A stretch of DNA of 38,532 nucleotides from an uncultured Campylobacter sp. (GTDB lineage Bacteria; Campylobacterota; Campylobacteria; Campylobacterales; Campylobacteraceae), in NCBI RefSeq assembly GCF_938015785.1, contig NZ_CALLWC010000061.1, positions 1 to 38,532 on the forward strand. The letters are read 5' to 3'. Each line of letters starts with the position of its first letter. Within the stretch, counting starts at the first letter, position 1. The position numbers and the translations under genes were made by a program. Shown here in pieces: positions 25,390-34,049 of the stretch. Under the pieces are notes generated by a model, which had not been told where the DNA came from, searched no databases, and saw only the letters and a list, made by a program, of their open reading frames with translations.

Positions 25390-26564
25390 ATAGGCAGTTT
25401 TTGCTCATATACTGCGTGCTAAACGCGGCGTTTGTCCTGCTTGGGCTAGCGCTTTGCGGCGCAGGATTTTTCGGCCCGGGCTCTTTCGGCGTGCGGGCGC
25501 TTGCATGGCTTCTTAGCTTGGAGGCCGGATTTTTAGGCGCATTCGGCGCGGTATATTTTTCGTTTCGCGCTTACCGCAATAAAATAGAAGATGAGCTCAG
25601 AGCCGGCAAATACGATGAAATTTTGCGGCAAAGCTCTAAAAATTCCACCGGTTTTATGAACGACGAAACTTCCGCAAACGATGCGAATTCCGCAAGCAGC
25701 GGCGGCGAAAATCAGGGCGGCGCGGGCGGCAGCGATGAAATTTTATACAACGAGGTTTGCGGCAGTGAAATTTTAAAAAGCGAAAGCTTTAGGGGTGTAA
25801 ATTCAGGAGCCGAAATTTCAAACGCCCAAAATTCCGAAGGCGCAATAAATTTCACAAGCGGCGAGACCCACATCGAAAACGGCAATAGCCGCGTCACGCA
25901 CGACGAAACCGCCACCGAGTGTGCCGCAAACTCTACCGCTGATATAAATTTTACTCGCAGCTCAAATTTAGACGCCGAGTACGACAAAACCTCTACTTGC
26001 GGTGCGATCGTTTTGAAACACGCCACCACCGATAAATTTAATATGAATGGCAGCGCGACTTGCAGCGACTCATACGACGGCATAAACGACGAAGCTAGCG
26101 ATAGTTCGCAAGGCGACATAGGCGAGCGTTGCGACGACTTAAAAAATGCAGCGAGCAGCTATCTGGGCGGCAGCTGGAGCGACGGCGCAGATCGCAGCAA
26201 TCATAGCGGCGGCGCAGGTAACGGAAATCGTGGCGGCGATGTAGATAGCGGCAAGCCAAGCGACGGTACGAGCGATTTTGGGGGTGGGATTGGCGCCGCG
26301 CGCGACGGATCAAAGGATGATTTCGAAGGCGCGGACGACGGCGCCGATGATTGGGATGATGAGCACGAAAGGGGCGAGGTTCGGAGCAATTTTGCGGGGG
26401 CGTTTTTCTCTCCGTTTAAAATTCTATCCTACGCGGCGCTCGTGGCGGCGATCTACCTGCTTGCCAAGCTGTCCTTGCTAAACCCGCTGGCGATTATTTT
26501 GGGCGTTACGATCATTCCTCTGGGCACGATGATCGCTGCCTTGGGCGGCAAAGACGCGCGCTAA
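25386..26564 (+). CDS. Membrane protein with an unusually long low-complexity insert
   Basis: A 392-residue protein starting at TTG overlapping the AtpI-like stop. Two hydrophobic segments lie at about 5-32 and 38-60. A polar, Ser/Asn/Gly/Asp/Ala-rich low-complexity stretch of about 250 residues (roughly 85-335) follows, with runs such as GGGENQGGAGGSDEI. One or two membrane helices then close the protein (SYAALVAAIYLLAKLSLL and IILGVTIIPLGTMIAALGG). The insert has no fold that I can see, and its DNA is rich in the same GAAATTTC words as the spacers. The flanking membrane parts look like one small membrane protein split by the insert. Function is unknown; it belongs with the AtpI-like gene. 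Confidence 0.65.
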   Translation: MNRQFLLIYCVLNAAFVLLGLALCGAGFFGPGSFGVRALAWLLSLEAGFLGAFGAVYFSFRAYRNKIEDELRAGKYDEILRQSSKNSTGFMNDETSANDANSASSGGENQGGAGGSDEILYNEVCGSEILKSESFRGVNSGAEISNAQNSEGAINFTSGETHIENGNSRVTHDETATECAANSTADINFTRSSNLDAEYDKTSTCGAIVLKHATTDKFNMNGSATCSDSYDGINDEASDSSQGDIGERCDDLKNAASSYLGGSWSDGADRSNHSGGAGNGNRGGDVDSGKPSDGTSDFGGGIGAARDGSKDDFEGADDGADDWDDEHERGEVRSNFAGAFFSPFKILSYAALVAAIYLLAKLSLLNPLAIILGVTIIPLGTMIAALGGKDAR

Positions 26565-26917
26565 AGCTCAAGCGGCGCGAATAGGACGCTTTAAATTTTA
26601 AAATTTAGCTTGGGCGGGATTGAGTGCAGATCGGCGCAGAATAAAATCGCGTACGACCCCTGCACTGCGAGCTGCATTGCAGACACCGCGCATTTTGATA
26701 TGTATCGCCGCTCGCTAAATTTATAAAATTTACGCCGCACATCTTTGAACTTCTGCGTAAATTTAAACCGCTCATTGCAAGCCGTAGAAATTTTACCGGC
26801 ATTTCTCGCGTAATTCCAAAACTAAATTTAACCGCCGCAAATTGCAATTCAGCGCGAAATTCTTATCTATATTTAATTAAATTTTAGCTACCATTACGCA
26901 AAATTTGAGGAAAAATT
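26565..26917. other. Spacer upstream of pyrD with candidate promoter
   Basis: A 353-base AAATTT-rich gap. Near its right end is a very AT-rich tract (26863-26886, CTATATTTAATTAAATTTTA) followed by gcTACCATtac (26889-26894). The first resembles an upstream element and the second a weak -10 for pyrD. No other function is seen. Confidence 0.45.
26889..26894 (+). promoter_or_regulatory. Candidate -10 element for pyrD
   Basis: TACCAT in the context ttttagcTACCATtac lies 24 bases before the pyrD ATG, and the preceding 25 bases are almost pure A/T. A weak match; the AT-rich upstream tract is the main support. Confidence 0.3.
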
Positions 26918-28951
26918 ATGAATTATGATACCTTGAAAAAAATCTTTTTTCGATTCGATCCAGAAACCGCTCATAAGATCGCAGAATTCGGACTTCGCAC
27001 GCTCTATGCGACTCCGGGCGGGCTTGAGGCTTTGGCAAAATTCGGCGTTTATAAAGATGAAATTTTAACTCAAAATATATGGAATCTCAGCTTCGATAAC
27101 CCCGTAGGTATCGCGGGCGGCTTCGACAAAAACGCCACGATGATCGCGCCGCTGGCCGCTCTTGGCTTCGGGCACATCGATTTTGGTACATTTACGCCGC
27201 GTCCTCAAAGCGGCAACGAAAAGCCGCGACTTTTTCGCCTCGTTAGCGAGCAGAGCATTCAAAACGCGATGGGTTTTAACAACGAAGGTGCTGATGTTAT
27301 CGAGCGTCGCGTGCGAAAAATTTATCCTTTTGTAATCCCGATCGCCGCAAATATCGGCAAAAACAAAGCCACCTCGAACGAGGATGCACTAAGCGATTAC
27401 GAAGCCTTGGGCCGTAAATTTAACGGGCTGTGCGATTTTTTTATCATCAACGTAAGCTCGCCGAACACCCCGAATCTGCGTGCTTTGCAAGAAAACAGCT
27501 TCATAAACGAGCTGATTGGAGCGATGAAAAAGATCACGAACAGACCGCTCGTCTTAAAGCTGGCGCCCGATATGAGCGCAGATCAGGCGATTGCGCTGTG
27601 CGAGTGCGCGGTGCAAAGCGGCGCAAGCGGCATCATCATAAACAACACGAGCGTTGATTATTCGCTAAGCCCCAACGCTAGGGACTTCGGCGGCCTAAGC
27701 GGCAGACTGATCACCGAAAAATCGCGAAAGCTTTTCGCACAGGTCGCTCGCGAGCTCTTCGGTCGCACGGTCCTAATCAGCTGCGGCGGCATAGACAGCG
27801 CGCAGGAGGCCTACGAGCGCATCAAATCGGGCGCGAGTCTGGTTCAAATTTTTACCGCCTTTATCTTCAAGGGTCCGTTCGTCGCCAAAGCGATCAACGA
27901 GGGGTTGGCGGAACTTCTGCGCGCAGACGGCTTCAATAACATAAGCGAGGCGGTCGGGGTAAATTTAAAAGATCGCGCGGGCGAAGGATACGGCATCAGA
28001 AATGATCTGGCGGAAAATCTCGGCAACGGCGCGAATTTGCGCACTTGCGAAGACAAAGAGGCAGATGCTAAAACGGATAAAATTTCGAGTGCGACCGAAG
28101 GTGAGGAAACGAGCGAAATTTCAAACGAGCCCGAAAGCAGGGATGCGGACAGAATTTCTAACGACAACAAAAGCGAAATATCGAGCGCCCAAGCTGATAA
28201 AATTCTCGCCGCTAAAACAGATGAAATTTCGAGCATTCAAGCAGATAAAATTCCGAGCGTTAAAATAAGCTCAAGCTCTGAAGCAGACGAAAATTCCAGC
28301 GCTTCGGCAAATTTAAACGCCTTGATAAACGCAGATACCGCGACGGATCAAAGATCAATCGAGCAAAGCGGTGTAGAGAGCGAAAATTCAGAGATTAAAA
28401 GTAAAAAACGAAGTAGCGCAAAAAGCGAAAATTTAGAGGCTAAAAGCACAAAGCAAAGCGGCGCGGATCGAAAGTCGGATAAAATTTCAAAAACTACCTC
28501 CAAAAGCAGCGTAAGCCCCAAACGCGGAAAAATTTCAAAGGACGCTGCGCAGAATGACGCTGCGCAGGATAGCGCCTCGCAGCAGAAAGATGCCGCAGCT
28601 AAAAATCTCTCGAAAAGCGATGCAAAGAGCGAGGATTTAGAGGCCAAAAAAGCAAAACAAAGCGGCACGGCGAGCAAAACTGTCAAAACTAAAACCACGT
28701 CGAAAAATAAAACCGCAACTGAAGCTGCACCAAAAAACGACATAGAAAGTAAAAATTCTAAAACGAAAGCCGCACCAAAAAGTAGCGCGGAAAGCAAAAG
28801 CTTAAAAGCCAAAAATGCAAAGCAAAGCAGCGCAAAAACTAAAAATGCCGAGGCTAAAGAGACCAAAGAGCTTAAAGAGGTTAAAGAAGCGAGCGGCGTC
28901 CAAGACGCGGAGCAAAACTCAAGCAAAAAACGAAAGGCGAAAAAAGATTAA
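26918..28951 (+). CDS. pyrD: Class 2 dihydroorotate dehydrogenase with a long disordered C-terminal tail
   Basis: The first 350 residues are a normal membrane-associated class 2 PyrD, which oxidises dihydroorotate to orotate with quinone as acceptor. FDNPVGIAGGFDKNA, FGTFTPRPQSGNEKPRLFR, NVSSPNTPNLRALQ (near 178-191, with the catalytic Ser), and SCGGIDSAQEAYERI are all present. From about residue 356 to 677 there is a Lys/Ser/Ala/Glu-rich tail without folded segments, containing an eight-residue repeat (28172-28267) and a motif L-E-A-K-x-x-K-Q-S-G in several copies. PyrD normally ends near residue 350, so the tail is a striking addition. The frame is open and in register, and the stop overlaps the next ATG, so it is expressed unless the mRNA is cut. 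AGGAAAAAT precedes the ATG. Confidence 0.93.
   Translation: MNYDTLKKIFFRFDPETAHKIAEFGLRTLYATPGGLEALAKFGVYKDEILTQNIWNLSFDNPVGIAGGFDKNATMIAPLAALGFGHIDFGTFTPRPQSGNEKPRLFRLVSEQSIQNAMGFNNEGADVIERRVRKIYPFVIPIAANIGKNKATSNEDALSDYEALGRKFNGLCDFFIINVSSPNTPNLRALQENSFINELIGAMKKITNRPLVLKLAPDMSADQAIALCECAVQSGASGIIINNTSVDYSLSPNARDFGGLSGRLITEKSRKLFAQVARELFGRTVLISCGGIDSAQEAYERIKSGASLVQIFTAFIFKGPFVAKAINEGLAELLRADGFNNISEAVGVNLKDRAGEGYGIRNDLAENLGNGANLRTCEDKEADAKTDKISSATEGEETSEISNEPESRDADRISNDNKSEISSAQADKILAAKTDEISSIQADKIPSVKISSSSEADENSSASANLNALINADTATDQRSIEQSGVESENSEIKSKKRSSAKSENLEAKSTKQSGADRKSDKISKTTSKSSVSPKRGKISKDAAQNDAAQDSASQQKDAAAKNLSKSDAKSEDLEAKKAKQSGTASKTVKTKTTSKNKTATEAAPKNDIESKNSKTKAAPKSSAESKSLKAKNAKQSSAKTKNAEAKETKELKEVKEASGVQDAEQNSSKKRKAKKD
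28172..28267 (+). repeat. 24-bp imperfect tandem repeat inside the pyrD tail
   Basis: Four consecutive 24-base units encode SEISSAQA, DKILAAKT, DEISSIQA and DKIPSVKI. Each unit carries GATRAAATTYC-like DNA at the same phase. Units 1 and 3 are closest to each other, as are 2 and 4, suggesting duplication of a 48-base pair. Confidence 0.7.
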
Positions 28952-30204
28952 TGTTTCCGAAATTTAAGAAAATCACGCTGCAAAACGGGCTTCAAATTTA
29001 TCACATCCCGATGAATAAGGGCAGCGGCGTCATCAGCGTGGACGTGTTTTACAACGTCGGCTCGCGCGACGAGGTGATGGGCAAAAGCGGCATCGCGCAC
29101 ATGCTGGAGCATCTAAATTTTAAATCCACGAAAAATCGCAAGGCGGGCGAGTTCGACGCGATCGTAAAGGGCTTTGGCGGCGTGAATAACGCAAGCACGG
29201 GCTTTGATTACACGCACTACTTCATCAAGTGCGCGAGCTCAAATTTAGAGGTCTGCTTGGATCTTTACGCCGATATAATGCAAAACTTAAGCCTCAAAGA
29301 CAAAGAATTTCAGCCCGAGCGCAAGGTCGTGCTCGAGGAGCGACTGTGGCGCACCGATAACGATCCGTTCGGATATCTATTTTTCAGGCTCTATAACGCC
29401 GCGTTTTTGTACCATCCATACCACTGGACGCCGATAGGCTTTCGCAAGGACATCGAAAACTGGAATATCAAAGATATCAAGGAATTTCACGCTAAATTTT
29501 ATCAGCCGCAAAACGCCGTGTTGCTGATCACCGGCGACATCGGCGAAAAGGCGGCGTTTGATGCGGCTAAAAAACACTTCGCGCCCGTAAAAAACAAGGG
29601 CGAAATTCCGCGCCTTCACTGCACCGAGCCTGCGCAAGACGGCGAGAAGCTTAGCGTTATTTACAAAAGCAGCGAAGCGCAGATCGTGGCGGTCGCCTTT
29701 AAAATTCCGCCGTTTAACCACGCCGACGCCGCGGCGATCAAAGCGATGGATATATATCTTAGCGGCGGCAAGAGCTCGCTTTTGCAGCGCGTGCTAGTCG
29801 ATGAGAAAAAGCTCGCCAATCAGATCAATATCTATGATATGAGCGGTAAGGACGAGAATTTATTTATAGTCTTTGCCGTTTGCAACCAAGGCGTAAGCGG
29901 CGAGGTGCTGAGAGATGAAATTTTAGCGCTGATCGAAAAAGCCAAAAAAGCTAAAATAAGCGACGACGATATGCTAAAGATCAAAAACACCCTAAGCAGC
30001 GATCTTATCTACTCCCTCGACAGCGCTAGCAAGGTAGCGCAGATGTACGGCAGCTACATCGTCCGCGGCGATCTGGACGCGCTATTTAGGCTGGAGCGCG
30101 AAATTAAAAGCCTAGATAAAAGCGCGGTTAAAAAAGCGATGAAAACCCATCTAAGCCTTAAAAGCTCCACAAGCATTATCTTACGAAAGGAAAACGATGA
30201 ATAA
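28951..30204 (+). CDS. M16-family zinc metallopeptidase
   Basis: A 417-residue M16 (pitrilysin-like) peptidase, of the YmxG/PqqL type. The inverted zinc motif HxxEH is HMLEH at residues 50-54, with GSRDEVMGKSGIAHMLEHL before it. The third ligand is the Glu of LEERLWRTDNDPFG about 75 residues later. The M16 insertion YHPYHWTPIGFR follows. Its ATG overlaps the pyrD stop (TAATG) and its end overlaps the dapA start. Epsilonproteobacteria keep pyrD, this gene, dapA and the reductase in this order. Confidence 0.92.
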   Translation: MFPKFKKITLQNGLQIYHIPMNKGSGVISVDVFYNVGSRDEVMGKSGIAHMLEHLNFKSTKNRKAGEFDAIVKGFGGVNNASTGFDYTHYFIKCASSNLEVCLDLYADIMQNLSLKDKEFQPERKVVLEERLWRTDNDPFGYLFFRLYNAAFLYHPYHWTPIGFRKDIENWNIKDIKEFHAKFYQPQNAVLLITGDIGEKAAFDAAKKHFAPVKNKGEIPRLHCTEPAQDGEKLSVIYKSSEAQIVAVAFKIPPFNHADAAAIKAMDIYLSGGKSSLLQRVLVDEKKLANQINIYDMSGKDENLFIVFAVCNQGVSGEVLRDEILALIEKAKKAKISDDDMLKIKNTLSSDLIYSLDSASKVAQMYGSYIVRGDLDALFRLEREIKSLDKSAVKKAMKTHLSLKSSTSIILRKENDE

Positions 30205-31093
30205 AAATGTCATAATCGGCTCTATGACGGCGCTGATCACGCCTTTTAAAGAGGGTAAACTCGACGAGCAGACCTACGCTAAGCTCATCAAAAGACAGAT
30301 CGCAAACGGCATAAGCGCGGTCGTGCCCGTCGGTACCACGGGCGAGAGCGCGACGCTGACGCATGACGAGCACCGCGTCTGTATCGAGATCGCAGTAGAC
30401 GCGTGCAAGGGTACGGACGTTAAGGTGCTAGCGGGCGCGGGCAGCAACGCAACTCACGAAGCGATCGGGCTCGCGCAGTTTGCGCAGGCTCACGGTGCGG
30501 ACGGAATTTTATCCGTAGCGCCCTACTACAATAAACCTACCCAAAAAGGGTTGTATCTGCACTACAAGGCGATCGCGAGCTCGGTAGATCTGCCGGTGCT
30601 ACTATACAATGTCCCGGGACGCACCGGCTGCGACATAGCCGCAGATACGATCATCAAGCTTTTTAACGACTGCGAAAATATCTACGGCGTTAAAGAAGCT
30701 AGCGGCAGCATCGATAAATGCGTCGATCTGCTCGCGCACGAGCCGCGCCTTAGCGTGCTTAGCGGCGAGGATGCGATCAACTATCCGATCCTAAGCAACG
30801 GCGGCAAGGGCGTGATCTCCGTCACCGCAAATTTACTGCCCGATTACACGGCGAGACTAACGAAATTTGCGTTGCAAAATGAGTTTTTAAAAGCCAAGCA
30901 GATCAACGACGATCTCTACGCGATCAATAAAATTTTATTCTGCGAGAGCAATCCGATCCCGATCAAAGCGGCGATGTATATCGCAGGTCTAACGCCTAGC
31001 TTGGAGTACCGCTTGCCGCTTTGCGAGCCGAGCGCGGAAAACCTCAAAAAAATAGAAAACGTAATGAAACAATACACTATCAAAGGATTTTAA
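30197..31093 (+). CDS. dapA: 4-Hydroxy-tetrahydrodipicolinate synthase
   Basis: A 298-residue DapA, condensing pyruvate and aspartate semialdehyde in lysine/diaminopimelate synthesis. It has GSMTALITPFKEGKLDE at the start, VPVGTTGESATLTHDEH near 45, SVAPYYNKPTQKGLYLH near 106, LYNVPGRTG near 137, and the Schiff-base lysine in YGVKEASGS near 166. The length is normal. GAAAGGAAAACG precedes the ATG, which lies within the end of the peptidase gene. The diaminopimelate is needed for peptidoglycan, as is the glucosamine from GlmS. Confidence 0.97.
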   Translation: MNKNVIIGSMTALITPFKEGKLDEQTYAKLIKRQIANGISAVVPVGTTGESATLTHDEHRVCIEIAVDACKGTDVKVLAGAGSNATHEAIGLAQFAQAHGADGILSVAPYYNKPTQKGLYLHYKAIASSVDLPVLLYNVPGRTGCDIAADTIIKLFNDCENIYGVKEASGSIDKCVDLLAHEPRLSVLSGEDAINYPILSNGGKGVISVTANLLPDYTARLTKFALQNEFLKAKQINDDLYAINKILFCESNPIPIKAAMYIAGLTPSLEYRLPLCEPSAENLKKIENVMKQYTIKGF

Positions 31094-31873
31094 TTGACGA
31101 ATGAATTTAAAGGAAAAACGCTAGTTATCAGCGGCGGCACGAGAGGCATAGGCAGAGCGATAGTTTTAGAATTCGCAGCTGCGGGGGCAAATATCGCTTT
31201 TACGTATAATTCCAACGAGGAGCTAGCCACTTCGCAAGCAGCCGATCTTGAGAAGACTTACGGCATCAAGGCGCGCGCTTATGCACTCAATATCTTAGAG
31301 CCAGAGACCTACAAGGAGCTCTTTGCCAAGATCGACGAGGATTTTGCGCGAGTGGATTTTTTCATCTCAAACGCCATCATCTCGGGTCGCGCAGTCGCGG
31401 GTGGATACACTAAATTTATGAGGCTAAAGCCGCGCGGTATCAATAATATCTTCACCGCAACGGTAAATGCCTTCGTCGTGGGCGCGCAAGAAGCCGCAAA
31501 ACGCATGGAAGCGGTAGGCGGCGGCTCGATCATCTCGCTTAGCTCCACGGGAAATTTAGTCTATATCGAAAATTACGCGGGTCACGGCACGGCAAAAGCC
31601 GCGGTTGAAGCGATGGCGCGCTACGCCGCGACCGAGCTTGGAGAGAAAAACATCCGCGTAAACGTAGTAAGCGGCGGCCCGATCGAGACGGACGCGCTTA
31701 GGGCCTTTACGAACTACGAAGAGGTGCGCGACAAAACCGCCGAGCTTAGTCCACTAGGACGCATGGGGCAGCCGCAGGATTTGGCTGGAGCATGTTTATT
31801 TCTATGCTCGAGCAAGGCTAGCTGGGTGACGGGGCACACCTTCATCGTCGACGGCGGAACGACCTTTAAATAA
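31094..31873 (+). CDS. FabL-type enoyl-[acyl-carrier-protein] reductase (SDR family)
   Basis: A 259-residue short-chain dehydrogenase starting at TTG directly after the dapA stop. It has SGGTRGIGRA for NAD(P)H binding (residues 13-22). In place of the usual YxxxK, the active-site segment is Y161-x6-K168 (YAGHGTAK), the signature of FabL enoyl-ACP reductases, followed by VNVVSGGPIETDALRAF as in that family. It should reduce enoyl-ACP in fatty-acid synthesis. Genes in this place next to dapA in campylobacters belong to the same group. A 3-oxoacyl reductase (FabG) is less likely because of the Y-x6-K spacing. Its last base overlaps the pgsA start. Confidence 0.85.
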   Translation: MTNEFKGKTLVISGGTRGIGRAIVLEFAAAGANIAFTYNSNEELATSQAADLEKTYGIKARAYALNILEPETYKELFAKIDEDFARVDFFISNAIISGRAVAGGYTKFMRLKPRGINNIFTATVNAFVVGAQEAAKRMEAVGGGSIISLSSTGNLVYIENYAGHGTAKAAVEAMARYAATELGEKNIRVNVVSGGPIETDALRAFTNYEEVRDKTAELSPLGRMGQPQDLAGACLFLCSSKASWVTGHTFIVDGGTTFK

Positions 31874-32427
31874 TGCTAAATTTACCCAATATTTTAGCGA
31901 GCTTTCGCGTTGTGCTGGCGCCGCTGTTTTTTTGGCTGATCCTATTAGCAGGCCATGCGAACGGCGGCATGGTGGGCTCAGTGCACGTCAGCTGGATCGA
32001 TTATTTCGCCGCACTGGTCTTCGTCATCGCCTCCGTCACGGACTTTTTCGACGGATACATCGCGCGCTCTTGGAACCAAAAAACGAGACTAGGCGCCATC
32101 ATCGATCCGCTCGCCGATAAGATGCTGACGCTTGCGGGCTTTTTAGGGCTTATGTTTATCGGACGCGCTAGCCCGTGGGCGATCTATCTGATCCTAATCC
32201 GTGAGTTTTTTATCACGGGCCTTCGCGTGGCGATGGCGGGCGACGGCGTAGAGGTTGCCGCGTCGATGGCGGGCAAGGTAAAGACGGTCTTTCAGATGAT
32301 CGCTATCGGCTGGCTAACGATGCAGTGGCCCTATGCAAACGCCCTACTCTGGATCGCAGTTGTACTGACGCTATATTCGGGCTTTGAATACATCGCGGCG
32401 TATGCCAAGGCTACGAAAAAGAGTTAA
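31873..32427 (+). CDS. pgsA: CDP-diacylglycerol--glycerol-3-phosphate 3-phosphatidyltransferase
   Basis: A 184-residue integral membrane enzyme making phosphatidylglycerophosphate. The CDP-alcohol phosphotransferase motif D-G-x2-A-R-x8-G-x3-D-x3-D is complete: D60-G61 then A64-R65, followed by RLGAIIDPLADK. Four or five hydrophobic helices surround it. The start overlaps the stop of the previous gene (TAATG). It is the last member of the pyrD-to-pgsA run. Confidence 0.94.
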   Translation: MLNLPNILASFRVVLAPLFFWLILLAGHANGGMVGSVHVSWIDYFAALVFVIASVTDFFDGYIARSWNQKTRLGAIIDPLADKMLTLAGFLGLMFIGRASPWAIYLILIREFFITGLRVAMAGDGVEVAASMAGKVKTVFQMIAIGWLTMQWPYANALLWIAVVLTLYSGFEYIAAYAKATKKS

Positions 32428-32441
32428 ATTTCAGGCTAGAT

Positions 32442-33446
32442 ATGGCTTTCGTAGTTGAAGAAAAAATCGGCGAAGAAAATGCAAGAAAGTATAAGCTCAA
32501 TAAGGTAGAAAAAGATATTAGAAACAAAATTTCTAAAAAGCGATTGCCTTTTAGATGTTATCCTGAAATTTCTATAGAATTAAGCTGGCGCATAGATAGA
32601 GAGCTTGGCGCATGGCTCATAAACTACGGGAGCTTTAGCGGCTTTTGGGATCATTGCAATTTAGATTTTAACGCATATAGATTGTATTATCAAGGCAAAA
32701 TGTTTGATACAGTCATTACTTACGGCGCTTGGTTCGGCGATTTTAGGATGATAAATGGACAGAAGCGACGTATCCATAAACTCTATGCGCTAGAACCGAG
32801 AAGTAGCGGCAAGCTCAGCAAAAGCGATATTTTTAAAATTTTACAAGACGCCCTTAACGCCGAAAATGAAAATGTTTTGCTAATAGATGCCCTGGATTAC
32901 AACATTGATTATGTAGGTAGATTTTTGATTGATGGATACCGCTTTGAGGATAACCTAGAGCAAATTATAAATCCATTTAGAAATCAACACGGTCTAGCTA
33001 GCTTAAGCCGAGATGAGATAGATGGTCTGTGGTGTATTTCAAAGGAGCTAAACGAGATTTTTCTTATAAAAGTGGGCTCGGCTGGCAGTAATGATCTTTT
33101 TACGCTTACCCATTACAATCACGGTTATTACGAATACCACGCAAATATAGTGCTAAAGCAAATTTCCAACAAAACCGTAGATGGAATAAATGAAATCAGC
33201 TATAAGATAAAGAAAATAGAAATTTTAGGCGATCGCAGCGCCGCGCCGACGCAAGGCAAAATAAAACGACTAATACGCAAAATGTTTAGATCCACTTGCG
33301 AAAGCGGATTAAAGGGCTTTAGTCCAAATTTAATAGATGAAAAATTTAAACTAAGCTTGATCTTACATTCATTTGAAGAATCAGAATTTTTTATCAAACT
33401 AAAACAATGTATTGTGAAGCTACAAAACCCCATCGCAAAGCGTTAG
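32442..33446 (+). CDS. Orphan protein of unknown function, AT-richer than its neighbours
   Basis: A 334-residue, soluble-looking protein with no signal peptide or membrane segment. Features are a charged N-terminus (residues 1-35), aromatic-rich segments (YPEISIELSWRIDRELGAW, NYGSFSGFWDHCN, TYGAWFGDFRM), GRFLIDGYRFEDNLEQI near 167, and a C-terminal region with two or three helices. I recognise no family. The DNA is clearly more AT-rich than pgsA and rseP around it, and the gene does not belong to the conserved neighbouring order. It has its own terminator at 33447. It is probably a recently acquired single-gene insert. Confidence 0.65.
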   Translation: MAFVVEEKIGEENARKYKLNKVEKDIRNKISKKRLPFRCYPEISIELSWRIDRELGAWLINYGSFSGFWDHCNLDFNAYRLYYQGKMFDTVITYGAWFGDFRMINGQKRRIHKLYALEPRSSGKLSKSDIFKILQDALNAENENVLLIDALDYNIDYVGRFLIDGYRFEDNLEQIINPFRNQHGLASLSRDEIDGLWCISKELNEIFLIKVGSAGSNDLFTLTHYNHGYYEYHANIVLKQISNKTVDGINEISYKIKKIEILGDRSAAPTQGKIKRLIRKMFRSTCESGLKGFSPNLIDEKFKLSLILHSFEESEFFIKLKQCIVKLQNPIAKR

Positions 33447-33467
33447 AACCCGCGCTTAGTGGGTTTT
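33447..33467 (+). terminator. Intrinsic terminator of the orphan gene
   Basis: AACCCGC (33447-33453) pairs with GTGGGTT (33459-33465; one G-T pair) around the five-base loop GCTTA, directly after the stop codon, followed by two more Ts (TTAG). A short T-run, but the stem and position are good. Confidence 0.6.
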
Positions 33468-34049
33468 AGCGATAGAATTTCAGCGTAAAATTTCACCTAT
33501 TTTAGTAGCGCGGAATTTTAAAATTTCACGTTCAAATTTTACCGATAAAATTCCATAGATGCTTAGTCTGTATGTGCACAGCGATGTACAAACCTATAAA
33601 ATTTAAAAGATAAAATTCCGCCGTGCAAAATTTCACGGCGTAAAATTTCGTTTAAACCGCCACACAAAATTTCAGGGCGGTGCGGCAGTATTTTAAAACA
33701 CGACGAAATTTCAAAGCGCAACAAAATTTTAGAGCATGACGACTTGTCAAAACATAATGAAATTTCAAAGCATAGCGGCATTTCAAAGCACAAAGCCCCG
33801 TGCGGCGAAATTTTATAATCCGCTCCGTAAAATCTCGCGGTAAAATTTCGCTTTTAAATTTTAAATTCCTCGCGTCCTCCATCCACCGCGCGCCCTTAAT
33901 TTAGCTAAATTTATAGCCCGAAACGGCGGCGGGCTAAGTTTAAAAGCTAACCAAATTTAAAAAGCGAGCCAGGGCTTTAAGCGACGATCTAAGCTTAAAA
34001 TTTGCAAAATCATAGTAAGCTTAGCCCATTTTTTACAAAGGTCTGAAAT
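33468..34049. other. Repeat-bearing non-coding spacer before rseP
   Basis: About 580 bases without a supported gene. It is filled with AAATTT-type words and includes an 18-base degenerate tandem repeat (33683-33790). Minus-strand frames of 76 and 76 codons at 33563-33882 are translations of these repeats, not genes. Confidence 0.6.
33683..33790. repeat. Six-copy, 18-bp degenerate tandem repeat
   Basis: Consecutive 18-base units from 33683 share the consensus TGACGAAATTTCAAAGCA. The best copies are 33755-33772 (TAATGAAATTTCAAAGCA) and 33701-33718 (CGACGAAATTTCAAAGCG); others differ at several positions. On the minus strand they encode hexapeptides around CFEISL. The steady 18-base period, not just A/T richness, identifies it as a tandem repeat. 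Confidence 0.7.

Noticed and set aside
28348..28926. Minus-strand frame of 192 codons opposite the pyrD tail
   Set aside because: It is a translation of the repetitive tail in antisense; low-complexity Leu/Ser/Ala/Phe sequence.
33563..33882. Two minus-strand frames of 76 codons in the pre-rseP spacer
   Set aside because: Their hexapeptide periodicity comes from the 18-base tandem repeat, with no ribosome binding site.
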